From: Sclerotinia nivalis
Lineage: Eukaryota > Ascomycota > Leotiomycetes > Helotiales > Sclerotiniaceae
NCBI GenBank assembly: GCA_029531795.1
Contig: JAPEIS010000011.1
Location: forward strand, 372,001-436,000
Length of the DNA: 64,000 bases
Direction of reading: 5' to 3'
Below, piece by piece: positions 26,000 to 38,269 of the stretch. The notes below the pieces were generated by a model. That model was given only the letters and a program-made list of their open reading frames with translations. It searched no databases and was not told the origin of the DNA. The translations under genes were made by a program, and so were the position numbers. Each line of letters starts with the position of its first letter. The first letter of the stretch is position 1.

Positions 26000-26400
26000 A
26001 GGATTGTATTTCTTTAATCAGGTCAACTTCAGGATAATTGGATAATAGGTTAGTTTAGTAATATGATTTTCGATCTTTTTTTATAATGATCGTTGATTTG
26101 CAGATCGATTAGGATGTAACGATTCATTCGGTTTTCAAGCAGTATTTTTCCGTCGAATTTAATAACTTTAAACGGGATAGATAATTTGTATATTGGGAAC
26201 TTGATAGTTTCAATTCAACTTCGATTTGTGAAAGTATATCCTTTGTATCTGTTATCTATTATAGTGTAAATGGGATAGGATCGATTAAGCGTCGATAAAA
26301 CAGTAACAGACAGTATTATCAGATTTGCTTGATTGTTTGTTTCTTCAACGAAAGATAAACCTCGAATTGCAGCGATAGATAGATGTAGTATATACAGGGC
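26000..26400 (-). pseudogene. B2 protease region (dead)
   Basis: On - near 26245-26290 the retropepsin block reads IIDNRYKGYTF. The family triad D-S-G is D-N-R here, while the first Asp is kept. Confidence 0.7.
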
Positions 26401-26498
26401 TTTCGTCTAACAATGACTTATGCTAGGCAGACTCCGTTTTCCGAATTCGGAAAGTCAAAAGGGGATAGATTGTACGATAATATAATATACAATTGAAT

Positions 26499-27740
26499 CT
26501 AAACAGAAGACGGAATAGAAGATAATGGGGTAGGATTGGTAAGGCTAGCTCTAGTTTGTATAAAACGATTATCTGGGAACAAATAATCTTTTATACAATG
26601 ATTGATAGATTTACAATGGAAGTATTCCCTTTGTTTATATCTATTAGTATGTTTTTGGGAATTGAAATCTATTGGATTTTTAGCAGGTATAATCGTAACA
26701 GGAGTAGCAGATCGGGTAATAGCATTCAAGAACGGAATAAGGGTACAGTTAATAGGATTTAGATTTTGAATTGTAGTACAGGGCAGCAGAACGATTAGAT
26801 TGCAACTGGAACCGATCGGTTCTATTAAATACAAATAGCGATTCTCCAATATTTGTATGAAAGCAATGAATGCATTAGTGCTATTTGTAGATGGTTTAAC
26901 AATAATAATCTGGTTCTTCAATTCATTTGATAGAATTTATTTTAACAGGATAATTAGGGTACTATTGTCATTAGCTATCCCGGTTTCCAATATTAATCTT
27001 TGGAATTCAATATAGAAGATATAGAACAATTGATTCCTCTATTTCAAATTGATTAAGAGTTTTCAGATTTCGATTTGTTTGTTCTGGTTTCCATAAACTC
27101 TTTTCAGTATTTGCAACAAATCCTTATAATCGACAAATTTAACAAATTGCTTTTTAATATTATATAATCGAATTTGTATAACAGTAGATCCAGTTAATCT
27201 TCCAGTTACATAAATCAGATGGGAATACAAGAAAGTAAAGCGATCGGAATTGGCATACATTTTATTCTATATTTGATCAACAAATCGATCAAAATCGATT
27301 TTCGTTTTATCAAACAATACAGGATCAAATATCTTTTCATTCAATTGAGGCTTCAATAGAACAAAAGCAGCGGTTGGAATTGTAACAGGCGTTAGGAGTA
27401 AAGGATCGGTTAAATCGATAGGAATTGAAACAAACAGAGTGATAGGAACGGAATAAAGTTGAGTCAGATGAGCAATCAATTCATCATTTTTCTTCTTCTA
27501 TTGTATGAATACGGTTTTCTCGATTTGTAGATCGAGAGTAAACTTTTGAATTACAGATTGCAAATTGATTACTTCTGTTTCCATTTTTATACTATAGTCG
27601 TAAAGGGAGATAAGATAATGATACCAGATCGCAGTATCGCTGATTATGACAATAACGAATTCTTCAAGGGAACCGGATTGATTAGATAGATGCAAATGGG
27701 ATGATATCATAGAAGTATCGGTATAGATAGATAGGAACTA
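26499..27740 (-). pseudogene. B2 gag (broken into three open stretches)
   Basis: Stretches at 27498-27710 (N-terminal), 27063-27479 (capsid) and 26499-26921 (C-terminal with knuckle) match B4 gag. The knuckle reads EYFHCKSINHCIKDY, which aligns with C-x2-C-x4-H-x4-C; the first and last Cys are Tyr while the His is kept. In B4 a different set of residues is hit. Confidence 0.8.
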
Positions 27741-27745
27741 TATAG

Positions 27746-27958
27746 TATCACAAAGGCAATAAACAGAATAATAGGAATCATTTTTATTAATAAGATATAG
27801 CTTGAAGAACTATATTTCTATAGAGAGAACGGTTCTTTAAATACATTTATATGTAGCGTTAGCCCCGACCGGGGCTAGCCTACACTTATCCGAGGTTCGA
27901 CTCCTATGGGTCGGAACCCGAGCGGTCTCCGTATACCATATACGGGGACCCCGTGACA
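27746..27958 (-). repeat. B2 5' LTR
   Basis: 213 bp, gap-free match to 22336-22548. It ends CCCCGTGACA and keeps the CCGTATA-cca-TATACGG palindrome near 27929-27945. Confidence 0.9.
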
Positions 27959-29283
27959 ATATAAAATATATACAAAAAGTATTAGATATTTTATAGAAAA
28001 CCAGATTATATACTAATTTATCGAAATACGAATTCCTGAAACCTGAAACGAAATTTCTAGATTTAATTGTAAACCGAAAAGAGATCCGAATAGATTCAAT
28101 CAAGATTAAAACAATAATCGATTAAAAAACATTAAAGAATTTGATGGATATATAGATATTTATAAGATTCAATAATTTCTATCAATACTTTATTTGTGAT
28201 TTCTCCTTGATCATTTATTCGATAATAAATCTGATCAAGAAGAATATAATTTTCTAATAGAATCCTATTTGTAAAAAATCGTTTTCGAATCTGAAAACTG
28301 TATTTACAATAATATCTATATTAGTTTTTTTCGATTGGAAAAAGGATATAATTTTAAAGATAGATATATTGGATTATATATCTACTAGGATCCTTTCCTA
28401 ATACAATAATAATAGGATTCTGAAATTTGTTGTATATTTCTTAAAGAAATATTCTATTGTAGAATATAATTACAAAATTTATAATAAAGAATTATTAGCA
28501 ATTATTTGTTGTTTCGAAGAATAACAATACGAATTAGAAAAGATTTCTTTTTTGATCAAGATTATTATAAATTATAAGAACCTAAAGTACTTTATAATAA
28601 TGAAATTATTAAATCATTATTAAGTTTATTGATTTGAATTTCTATTCTATTTCAATTTTAAGATTATATATCGTTTCGAAAAGCAAAGAACAAAACCCGA
28701 TACTTTAATCAAAAGATCAAAAGATTTATCTAAAGACAAAAATGAATATCTTTTTTATCAAAATCAAACTATTCTGAAAACCGAAAATCTAGATATAGAT
28801 TTGTTTCCTATCGTTAACCCAAAGAAGAAAGTCCATTTTGCAATTACAATTTATAACCAAATTTATATCGATATTTTATTGTTTATTTACAATTCCGAAT
28901 TATCTATTTACAAATCCAGATTATCTACTTATAAATCCAAATCATCTACAATACCTAATAATCCAATCCTTATCTAATTGTTTAAATCTATACAATTGAA
29001 ATCCCTTAAGGAATTGAAATTCTTGTTTATTGAAACTTATTTATCCAATCTGCTTTCGTTATCGATTTTAAAAGCTTTAAAAAAGAATACTATTAGATAT
29101 CTGTATATTATATTATCCAAATATACTATAAATAATGATCTATTATATTATTATAGAAAGTTTTATATTCCGAACTATAATCCTTTGAAAGCAAAGTTCC
29201 TCCAAATGATCTACGATTCTCTTGTTATCGGATATCTGTACTATACCTATACCTTCGAATTGTTTTCCCGAAACTATTATTGG
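27959..29283 (+). pseudogene. B1 RT end, RNase H and integrase zinc region
   Basis: Continues B1: TNLSKYEFLKPET-type sequence at 28010-28055, an FDWKKDIILKID block (RNase H start) near 28330, [18 protein letters not shown] sequence near 28475-28520, then an open 116-codon frame from 28978 with the pre-integrase sequence and FELLSRNYYW at 29262-29283, where B3 interrupts it. Strong family match to B4 47263-48560 read on -. Confidence 0.85.
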
Positions 29284-29496
29284 TATCACGGAAACAGCAG
29301 ACAGAATAACAGGTATCACTTTTGTTAATAAGATATAATTCGAAGAGTTACATTTCTATAAAAGGAATGTTTCTTTAAATACATTTGTATATAATACTAA
29401 CCCTGATTAGGGCTAGCTTATACTTATTCGAAGATCGATTTCTATAAATCGGAATCCGAATAGTCTTTGTATACTTTATACAGGGATTCTATAATA
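29284..29496 (-). repeat. B3 3' LTR
   Basis: 213 bp, strongly RIP-altered at its right end (ATTCTATAATA for CCCCGTGACA). The pyrimidine run CCCCCCTTCTT at 29500-29510 beside it is the polypurine tract in element sense. Confidence 0.9.
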
Positions 29497-29499
29497 GTA

Positions 29500-31026
29500 C
29501 CCCCCTTCTTAGGATCGAACTTTGTTGAGATGATTAAAGGGATTAGGTTTATCTGGATAACAATAGTGATAATTATAAATCAATTCTTGAGCATTTTCTA
29601 AATACTTTATAAGCTCTTCGATAAATATATTATAGTTTACTTATTGGATAGTATATTTCAGATAGAGGCTATTACAATCCCAATATTTCTATCGGGAATC
29701 CAGAACTTTTTTTATATCGAATTATTTAATACTTTCAACTTCGATAGAAAAGAGAGATAGATTATATTAATTAAAGATAAAATTATTATTGATAAGATAC
29801 AATAGATTAATATAAAAGACTAGATAATTCCTTATAAAGATCAGAAGTTTTAATTCATAAATATATGAATTTATAGTCTTCAGGATTCGAAAAGAATCTA
29901 AATTCTTCCAATCTAATTTCTTTTGAGAACGAAAAATTCGGATATTTTTAGTATTAAACTAGACTAGATCTTTAGATTGATATCGACAAATAAACGAACA
30001 ATGGAAATCGGTATTTTTCGAATAATAGATTTGATTAATAATCAATTCGGTCTTCAAGTAATCAATAATCGACTTTATCTTTTTGACGAATTCCTCAATA
30101 TCCAGGACTCTAAGATAATCGAAAAGCATAACGGATTTGAAATCTATTTGGGGATGGAAACTATAATTGGCAAAGAACAACAATAAATAAAAACTTTCGG
30201 ATCAAACAAAGTTAATCGAGAATTCAGTGATCGATAATTATTTAGACTAATCATTTTGTAAATAGAATATATACAAATAAAGATATTGTTCGAATATTAT
30301 ATTTGCTTTTTTTATTTGTTCATCGATTTCAGAATAATAAATTATCGATAATTTCGAAACAATATTTAATCGTTTACAAATATACTTTCAGAAATCAGAA
30401 ATAAATTGAACTTTACAATCGAATATAATAATCTATAATAAACTATAGAGCTTTTATATATATTTCAAGAATAGACGAGAGATTTTTTCGAAGTTATAGA
30501 TTCTTCGGTAGAATAGGAAATACTTCGTCTTGATCAATCGATCGATTACAATAAATATCATATCGTATCCAAAGCTTTTCAGAAGATAGATAATGAAATC
30601 GATTAAGATATCTCTTCAAACTTATTGTAGAATCAAAAGAAAACGTAAAACTCTTTTTTATCCTTTATAATTCGGAACAACTCGATAGCAATTATAACAA
30701 TTATACATTTAATAAGAAATGTAATCATAATATTCAAATTAATAGTAGTTTCGGGAAAGCAATTCGAAGATACAGGTACACTATAAGTGTTTGACAATAA
30801 AGGAATCGTGAATTATTCGGAAAAGCTTTGCTTTCAAAGAATTGTAATTCGGAATATAAAGCTTCCTATGATAATATAATAGATTATTATTTATAATACA
30901 TTTGGATAATATAATATATAGATATCTAATAGCATTCTTTTTTAAAACTTCTAAAATCGATAACGGAAATAGATTGAATAGATAAATTTCAACAAGTAAA
31001 GATTTTAGTTCTTTAGGGGATTCCAA
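29500..31026 (-). pseudogene. B3 integrase and chromodomain (remnant)
   Basis: The open frame 30781-31026 carries the pre-integrase block LKSLLVEIYLFNLFPLSILE shared with B1 and B4. The frame 29959-30183 holds the post-core block with IDYLKTELIINQ. The chromodomain region is next to the LTR. Confidence 0.7.
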
Positions 31027-31449
31027 TTATATAGATTCAAACAATTGAATAGGGATTGAATTATCAGGTATTATAGATAATTCGGATTTATAGATAGGTA
31101 ATCCGGATTTGCAAATAGATAATTCGGGATTGCAAATAAGTAATAAAATATCGATATAGATCTAGTTACAGATTGTAATTACAAAACGAACTTTCTTTTT
31201 CGGATTAATGATAGAAAACAGATTTGTATTTAGATTTTCGGTTTTCAAAATGATTTGATTTTGATGAAAAAGGTATTCATTTCTTTTTTTAAACAAATCT
31301 TTTGATTTTCTAATTAGAGTATCGAATTTCGTTCTTTGCTTTTCGGGATGATATGTAATCTTAAAATTGAAATAGAATAGAAATTCAGATTAGTAAACTT
31401 GATAATAATTCAATAGTTTCATTGTTATAAAGTACTTTAGGTTTTTGTA

Positions 31450-32700
31450 ATCTATAATAATCTTGATCGAAGAAAAAACGTTTTCTAATTCGGATCATTA
31501 CTTTTCAAAATAACGGATAATTGCCAATAATTCTTTATTATAAATTTTGTAATTATATTCTATAACAAAATGCTTTTTTGAGAAATATACAATAGATTTC
31601 AGAATTCTATTATTATTGTATTAGAAAAAGATTTTAATAAATATATAATTCGATATATTTGTTTCTAGAATTATATCTTTTTCTTAATCGAAAAAGATTG
31701 ATATAGATATTGTTGTAAATACAGCTTTCAGATTCGAAAACGATTTCTTATAAATAGGATTCTATTGAAAAGTTATATTTTTCTTGATCAGATTTATCAT
31801 CGAATAGATGATCGAAAAGAAATCGCAAATAAAACATCGATAAAAATTATTAAATCCTATAAACATTTATATATCCATTAGATTCTTCGATGTTTTCCAA
31901 TCGACTATCGTTTTAATCTTGATTGAATCTATTCGGATTCCTTTTCGGTTTATAATTAAATCTAGAAATTTCGTTTCAAATTTCAGGAATTCGTATTTCG
32001 ATAAATTGATATATAATTCGGTTTTCTATAAAGCGTTTAATATCTTTTGTATATACTTTATATATTCGAAATAGATCTTATTATAGATCAAAATATTATT
32101 CAAATAAACAATATAGAATATATCCAAGTATTCTCTTAAAGTATCATTGATAAATCGTTGGAACATTATTAAAACTTCAATCAACTCGAATAGTATAATC
32201 AAGATTTCGAACAAATCAAATCGAGTATAGAATACAATCAGATATTCTTGTCCTTCCTTGATTCGGATATTATTGAAAACCGAAATGATATCTATTTTCA
32301 TAAAATATTTTATTTCTTTCAAATTATTCAAAAACTCCTTGATCAAAGATAACAAATATCGATCTTTCATAAATAAATTATTCAATATATAATAATCTAT
32401 ACAAAATCGAAAACTACTATTAGATTTTTTAATAAATAGAACAAACGAAACGAAAGCGAAAAAGCTTAATCGAATGAATTCTTTTATTAGGTTTTCCCTT
32501 AATCATTTTTACAAAGCTTTCAATTTATCCCAAGATATTGAATACAAAACTCCAAATAGTAATTTAATCCTATCTTGCAATCGAATATTATAATTGTATA
32601 AATAATACAAAAGTAATTTGTCAATATTATATAAAGAAAATACATCGATCTACAAATAGAATTCAATAAGCAAATCTTCGGGAACAAAATCTTCTTTTTC
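31450..32700 (-). pseudogene. B3 reverse transcriptase and RNase H (dead)
   Basis: The 119-codon open frame at 32026-32385 includes FMKIDIISVFNNIRIKEGQ and IVYLNNILIYN, so both Asp of YLDD are Asn. RNase H runs on to about 31450. Confidence 0.85.
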
Positions 32701-32979
32701 TTTTAGAATTCGATCTATCAAATCGATACTAATTTGAAACATTTTATAATTTCAACAAATATATATTGAACAAATTCGGATTGAAACATTTACTATATCT
32801 CTTTTCTTTAGTATTTCAAAACAGAATAATAAATAAACAAAACAGATTTTGATAAAGATATCGAATAGAACTCGAATATTCAACAATTGTACAAATATAT
32901 TACAGAACTTCCAGCAAAACTCGTTATCGAAGCGAAAAATATTAAATACAAATCCGATATAAAGATTGTACTTCTTCAA

Positions 32980-33380
32980 TCAGATTAGCCCCAGGATAAT
33001 CGAATAATAAACTAATTCAATAATATAAATTTTTGATCTTTTCTTATAATGATTATTGATTTGTAGATCGATTAGGATATAATAATCCATTCGATTTTCA
33101 GATAGTATTTTTCTATCGAATCTAATAACTTCGAACGAGACAAATAATTTGTATATTGAGAACTTGATAACTTCAATCCAATTTCGATCTTTAAAAGTAT
33201 ATTCTTTGTATTTACTATCCATTATAATATAAATAAGACAAAATCGATTAAGCATTAATAGAACAATAACAAACAATATCATTAGATTTACTCGATTACT
33301 TATTTCTTCAATGAAAGATAAACCTTGAATTACAATAATAAATAAATATAATATATATAAAACTTTCGTTTAATAACGAT
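32980..33380 (-). pseudogene. B3 protease region (dead)
   Basis: The open frame 32980-33282 has IIMDSKYKEYTFKDRNWIE: the retropepsin triad D-S-G is D-S-K. It continues with NRMDYYILIDLQINNHYKK as in the other B copies. Confidence 0.75.
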
Positions 33381-33599
33381 TTATACTAAACAAATTCTAT
33401 TTCCTGAACTTGAAGAACCGAAAGAGAACAAACTATACAATAACATAGTATACAATTGAATCTGAACAGAAAATGGAATAGAGAATAGCGAAGCAGAATT
33501 GATAAAACTAATTTTAGCTTATACAAAACGATTATCTGAAAACAGATAATCTTTTATATAATGATTAACAGATCTATAAGGAAAGCATTCTCTTCGTTT

Positions 33600-34697
33600 A
33601 CATCTATTAATATATTTTTAAAAACTAAAATCCATTGAATCTTCAATAAATATAATCGTAACAAAAGCAGCAAATCGGACAATAGTATTCGGAAATAGAA
33701 CAAAAGTATAATTAACAGGATTTAGGTTTTGAGTAATAATACAAAACGACAGGACGATTGGGTTATGATTGGAGTTGGTCGGTTTTATCAGGTACAAATA
33801 GCGATTCTCCAATATTTGTATGAAAGCAGTGAATGCATTGGAACTATTTGTAAAAAGCTCAACAATAACAATCTAATTCTTTAGTTTACTCAACAAAGCT
33901 TATTCTAATAGGATAACCAGAATACTATTATCGTCGATCATTCTAGTTTCCAATATTAATCTTTAAAACTCAATATAGAAAATATAAAACGATTGATTCC
34001 TTTGTTTCAAATTGATCAGGAGTTTTTGAGTTTTAACTTATTTGTTCTGATTTCTATAAACTCTTTTCAGTATTTACAATAAATTCTCATAATCGATAAG
34101 TTTAACAAATTATCCTTTGATATTATACAATCGAATTTGTATAATAACGGGTCTAATTAATCTTCTAGTTATATAAATCAAACAAAAATATAGGGAAGTA
34201 AAGCGATCGGAATTGGTATACATTTTATTCTGTATTTGATCGATAAATCGATCAAGATCGATTTTTGTTCTATTAAACGATACAGGATCAGATATTTTCT
34301 TGCTCAATTAAGGTTTCGATAGAACAGAAATAGTAATCGAGATTATAATAAGAATCAAAGGCGAAAGATCGATCAGATCGGTGAGGGTTGAAACGGACAA
34401 AGCGACAAAGATAAGATAAAGTTGAGTTAGATAAATAATCAACCCATCATTCTTTTCCTTCTATTATATGAATATAGTTTTCTCGATTTATAAATCGAAA
34501 ATAAGTTTTTGAACTATGAATTGCAGATCGATTATCTCTACCTCCATTTTTATACTATAATTGTAAAAGGAAATAAAATAATAATACCAAATCGCAATAT
34601 CGCTGACTACAACAATAACGAATTCTTCAAAGAAGCTAGACTGATTAAACAAATACAAACAGAACAACATTGTAGAAATATCGATACAAATAGACAA
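33600..34697 (-). pseudogene. B3 gag (broken)
   Basis: Open stretches 34488-34697, 34110-34307 and 33618-33812 align with B4 gag in order, for example FNRTKIDLDRFIDQIQNKMY. Stops separate them. Confidence 0.75.
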
Positions 34698-34708
34698 AAG
34701 CTATATAG

Positions 34709-34921
34709 TATCACAAAGACAACAAACAAAATAACAGATATCACTTTTATTAATAAAATATAACTCGAAAAGCTATATTTCTACAAAAGGAACGTTTCCT
34801 TAAATACATTTATATATAACGCTAGCCCCGACCAAGACTAGCCTACACTTATCCGAAGATCGACTCCTATAAATCGGAACCCGAGCAGTCTCCGTATACC
34901 TTATACGGGGACCCCGTGACA
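34709..34921 (-). repeat. B3 5' LTR
   Basis: 213 bp ending CCCCGTGACA. It differs from its mate only by transitions as far as compared. Confidence 0.9.
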
Positions 34922-36168
34922 ATTGGCCTGGATATTATAATTATATCTTCTATTGAATATACAATTGTTATAATTGTTATCGAGCTGTTCTGAACTGTAA
35001 AGAACAAAAAGAAATTTTATATCTTTTCCCGATTCTACAATAAATCTGAAGAGATATCTTAATCGATTTCATCATTTATTTTCCGAAAAGTTTTGGGTAT
35101 GATACGATATTTGTTGTAATCGATCAATTGATCAAGATGAAGTATTTTTTATTCTATCGAGGAATCTATAATTCCGAAAAAGTCTTCTATTTATTTTTGA
35201 AGTATGTATAAAAGTTTTATAGTTTATTATAGATCATTATATTCGATTATAGAGTTTAGTTTATTTTTGATTTCTGAAAGTATATCTGTAAACAATTAGA
35301 TATTGTTTCGAAGCTATTGATAATTTATTATTCTGAAATCAATAAACAAATGAAAAAAGCGAATACAATACTCGAACAATACTTTTGTTTATATATATTC
35401 TATTTGCAAAACGATTGGTTCAAATAATTATCGATTGTTGAATTCTCGATTAACTTTGTTTGATCCGAAAGTTTTTATTTATTGTTATTCTTTATCAATT
35501 ACAATTTCTATCTTCGAATAGATTTTGAATTTGTTATACTTTTCAATCGCTTTGGAATTCTGAATACTAAGGAATTCGTCAAAAAGATAAAATCGATCAT
35601 CGATTATCTGAAAACCAAACTGATCGTTAGTTAAGCTCATTATTCGAAGAATACCGATTTCCGTTATTCGTTTATCCATCGATATTAATCTAAAGATCTA
35701 ATCTAGTTTAATATTAAGAATATCCGAATTCTTCATCTCCAAAAGAAGCTAGATTAGAAGAACTTAAATCTCTTCCGAATCCTAAAAGCTATAGATTCGT
35801 ATACTTATAAATTGGAATTCCCGATCTTTATAAAGAATTATTCAGTTTTTCATATTAATCTATTGTATCCCATTAATAATAACTCTATCCCTAATCAATA
35901 CAACCCACCCCTTTCTTTTATCGAAATTGAAAGCATTAAACAATTCAATATAAAAGAAGTTCTAGATTCCTAATAAAAATATCGGAATCGTAATAATCTC
36001 TATTTGAAGTATATCATCTAATAAATAGATTATAATACACTTACTAAAGAGTCTACAAAGTATTTAAAGAATACTCAAAAACTAATCTGTAATTATTATT
36101 ATCGTTATCCAAATAAGTTTAGTCCCTCTAATTATTTCAATAAAATTCGATCCTAAAAAGAAAAGTAT
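34922..36168 (+). pseudogene. B1 integrase core, C-terminus and chromodomain (dead)
   Basis: Resumes after B3 with the CYNC-like zinc end (about 34950-34990), then integrase core blocks (IFVVIDQLIKMKYF near 35110, FDYRVQFISDF-type near 35240). From 35935 to 36140 FNIKEVLDS followed by EPTKYLKNTQKLI-type residues matches a C-terminal chromodomain, as in fungal chromoviruses. The polypurine stretch CTAAAAAGAAAAG at 36153-36165 just before the LTR is the likely PPT. Confidence 0.75.
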
Positions 36169-36381
36169 TATTACAGGATCTTTATATAAAATATACAGAA
36201 ATCGCTCGGATTCCGATCTATAAAAATCGACCTTCGGATAAATATAGACTAGCCTCAATCGGGGCTAACGCTATACACAATTGTATTTAAGGAAATATTC
36301 CTTTTGTAGAAATGTAGCTCTTCGAACTATATCTTATTAATAAAAGTGATATCTGTTATTCTATCTGCTGTCTCCGTGATA
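36169..36381 (+). repeat. B1 3' LTR (reverse relative to B2-B4 LTRs)
   Basis: 213 bp, the reverse complement of the other B LTRs. It starts TATTACAGG (for TGTCACGGG) and ends CCTCCGTGACA-like. Its orientation agrees with the + strand coding direction of B1. Confidence 0.9.
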
Positions 36382-36510
36382 CATTTCCTTAAATACATTT
36401 GTATATAATGCTAGCCCCGACCAAAACTAGCCTACACTTATTCAAGGGCCGACTTCTATAAATCGAAACCCGAACGGTCTCCGTATACCTTATACGGGAA
36501 CTCCATGACA
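36382..36510 (-). repeat. truncated B-family LTR (B0), positions 85-213
   Basis: 129 bp starting CATTTCCTTAAATAC and ending CTCCATGACA, equal to the last 129 positions of the 213-bp B LTR in the B2-B4 orientation. It begins immediately after the B1 LTR, so B1 inserted inside this LTR; the first 84 positions should be on the other side of B1, left of the window. Its last base is also the A of the transposase ATG. Confidence 0.8.
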
Positions 36511-37519
36511 TGCCCTCATTATCATCGGCTATACCCAAAACTCTTTTTCATAAGAAGATAACTCGAAATCAATATATTGAAGTAAAAATCTTACATTACA
36601 CTAAAAAGAAATTCATTGAGATTAGATCCTTTTTTCTTATTCAAAATACTAATCTAAATTATAAGCAAATAGCCTATATATATATAATATATACGACGTC
36701 TAAAAAGCATTCCGGTCGATTTCCTCTTTTAACCACTTTTCAAGTTGATCAAATTATCGAATTTATAAATACTTCGAAGACCAATCGATATATACTATAT
36801 TGGAAAGTTATCTTTACATTAAGTTGGGAAAGAATAAATGAAGTTACTATACATTCTACTCTTTGTAGAATAGATTATAAATGTTATATTGTATTTCGAA
36901 AGCCTTCCATTTCGGAAAAAATTCGTTGTCTTCGATTACAATTTGCATTGGAATATAAGGATTGAACGGATGAGCAATAGGATACTATTCTATGATCAGA
37001 CGAAATATAGGTAATATTAGAAAATCATCGAAAAACCTATGTTACACGTTGACAAGATGAAGTTTATAATTCTATATGTATAATAGAAAAGCTATTAAGA
37101 AAAAGAAATTGGATATTCTAGGGATACTTTTCAGGAAAAGCAGAAAAGAGTCTTGGGGTGTTTTGAAAGAAGGAATAAAGTTTTATTAATGCTGAATTAT
37201 ATCAATCCTATATAATTTCCATTATCTATAGATAGATAAGATTGTATCCAAATCATATATTTATACAGAATAGAGCTTCAGATTATACAGTTCATAAGAC
37301 TATTGTAGAGTTCCTCGAAAAAAGTATTCAAAAGATTGAATGGTTTTCCTTTTCTTTTGATCTTAATTCTATTGAAAATGTATAGAATTGGATAAAGGAA
37401 TGGATATCAGATTATTATTCTGAGGATGATATAAGCTATGATAGGCTTAGAGTAGCTGTAAAGAAAATATAGAAAGTAGTATTAGAGGATTATTTAATAA
37501 AATTATTTAGATCTATAAG
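36510..37519 (+). pseudogene. Tc1/mariner transposase, codons 1-336 (RIP stops)
   Basis: The first 151 codons are open and show the helix-turn-helix region, with KHSGRFPLLTTFQVDQIIEF matching the GRPxxLT hinge of Tc1 transposases and RKPSISEKIRCLRL at its end. After a TGA that replaces a Trp codon, the DDE domain continues in the same frame: ILWSDET-type sequence near 36985 (first catalytic Asp), FIQNRASDYT near 37265 (for QDxAxxHT) and FDLNSIEN near 37355-37380 (for SPDLNPIE, the acidic end). Element E cuts the gene at ATAAG (37515-37519), inside Arg-Ser-Ile-Arg, and the last codons follow at 58531. Without E the frame counts 354 codons including stop, with no net indel. Confidence 0.9.
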
Positions 37520-37652
37520 AGATACCGTACCAAAAAGGAGGCAGGTAACGTGACTCCAAAAGGGTCTATATAACCATTCCAATTCAACCTAGTTTAATAA
37601 AAAATGCGCAACTTCAATTTATCATTTTGTATTCGTTTCTGTTGTGTTTACT
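37520..37652 (+). repeat. element E 5' LTR
   Basis: 133 bp, AGATACCGTACC...GTGTTTACT. It matches 58393-58525 without gaps. The AG...CT ends follow if the duplication is 5 bp long. Confidence 0.85.
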
Positions 37653-38269
37653 GGTGATTTATGTAAGGATCTATAGATATCTAATATATCATTAGTATCT
37701 TTTCGTTTGTAGATTCATATTTTATTCTCTCTTCGAAAAAACTACCTTTTGAATCTTCTTTTTAGGATTGTTAATTGGTATTATAAGCTTCAACAATTCA
37801 ATTATTTCAAGGAAGCAAAACAAAGTTATCGTAGTATAGACTCGCTATCCGCGGAACTATCAATTTGTGTATAGAATCCCCGACTTTTGATTTGTCCAAA
37901 GTATCGATCTTTTATTGTATCAAAATGTCCCTTTTCAGAGATTTTAATCTAGTATAGTAATCGCATTTTTAGGAATAAGTTTAGTGCTGCCTTTTTATCA
38001 AAAACTTTAATCTTTTGATATCGAATTTCCTTTTGATTTCGAATCTTTGAAATATTCATACTTTTTATAGTTGAGAAGTAAAAGATTCAATTTGGAGATC
38101 GGTTCCGAAATCTATTCAAGATATTGATAAGTTGTTATTTGTTTTTATTGATATCTTTCTGATTTTGATTTACAAGAACAAATATATTATATATTTTTTA
38201 TTGAAAAACTTCTCTTTTCGATTTATAATCCTTTAGAATCCTTACGAATAAGATTCTTAGGATTCGAAA

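Larger units (their letters stand above)
22336..27958 (-). mobile_element. Ty3/gypsy chromovirus B2, complete with LTRs
   Basis: 5,623 bp on -, with 213-bp LTRs at both ends and ATATA at 22331-22335 and 27959-27963. That duplication is low in complexity but is confirmed by the B1 reading frame rejoining across it. It carries gag, protease, RT, RNase H, integrase and chromodomain remnants in that order. It is 15 bp shorter than B3 and B4. Confidence 0.9.
29284..34921 (-). mobile_element. Ty3/gypsy chromovirus B3, complete with LTRs and TSD
   Basis: 5,638 bp on -, 213-bp LTRs, ATTGG duplicated at 29279-29283 and 34922-34926. It sits inside the integrase zinc region of B1. The same gene order as B4 is recognisable throughout, with heavier A+T drift than B4. 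Confidence 0.9.
21054..36381 (+). mobile_element. Ty3/gypsy chromovirus B1 (5' truncated, split by B2 and B3)
   Basis: Three + strand pieces join end to end: 21054-22335, 27959-29283 and 34922-36381. The joins are exact: the first piece stops inside the RT at ATATA and resumes after B2 at ATATA, and the second stops inside the integrase zinc region at ATTGG and resumes after B3 at ATTGG. The assembled remnant covers protease, RT, RNase H, integrase, chromodomain and a reverse-oriented 3' LTR, about 4.06 kb of a family length of 5,638 bp. The 5' part (LTR, gag) is missing because the copia LTR abuts it. Confidence 0.9.
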
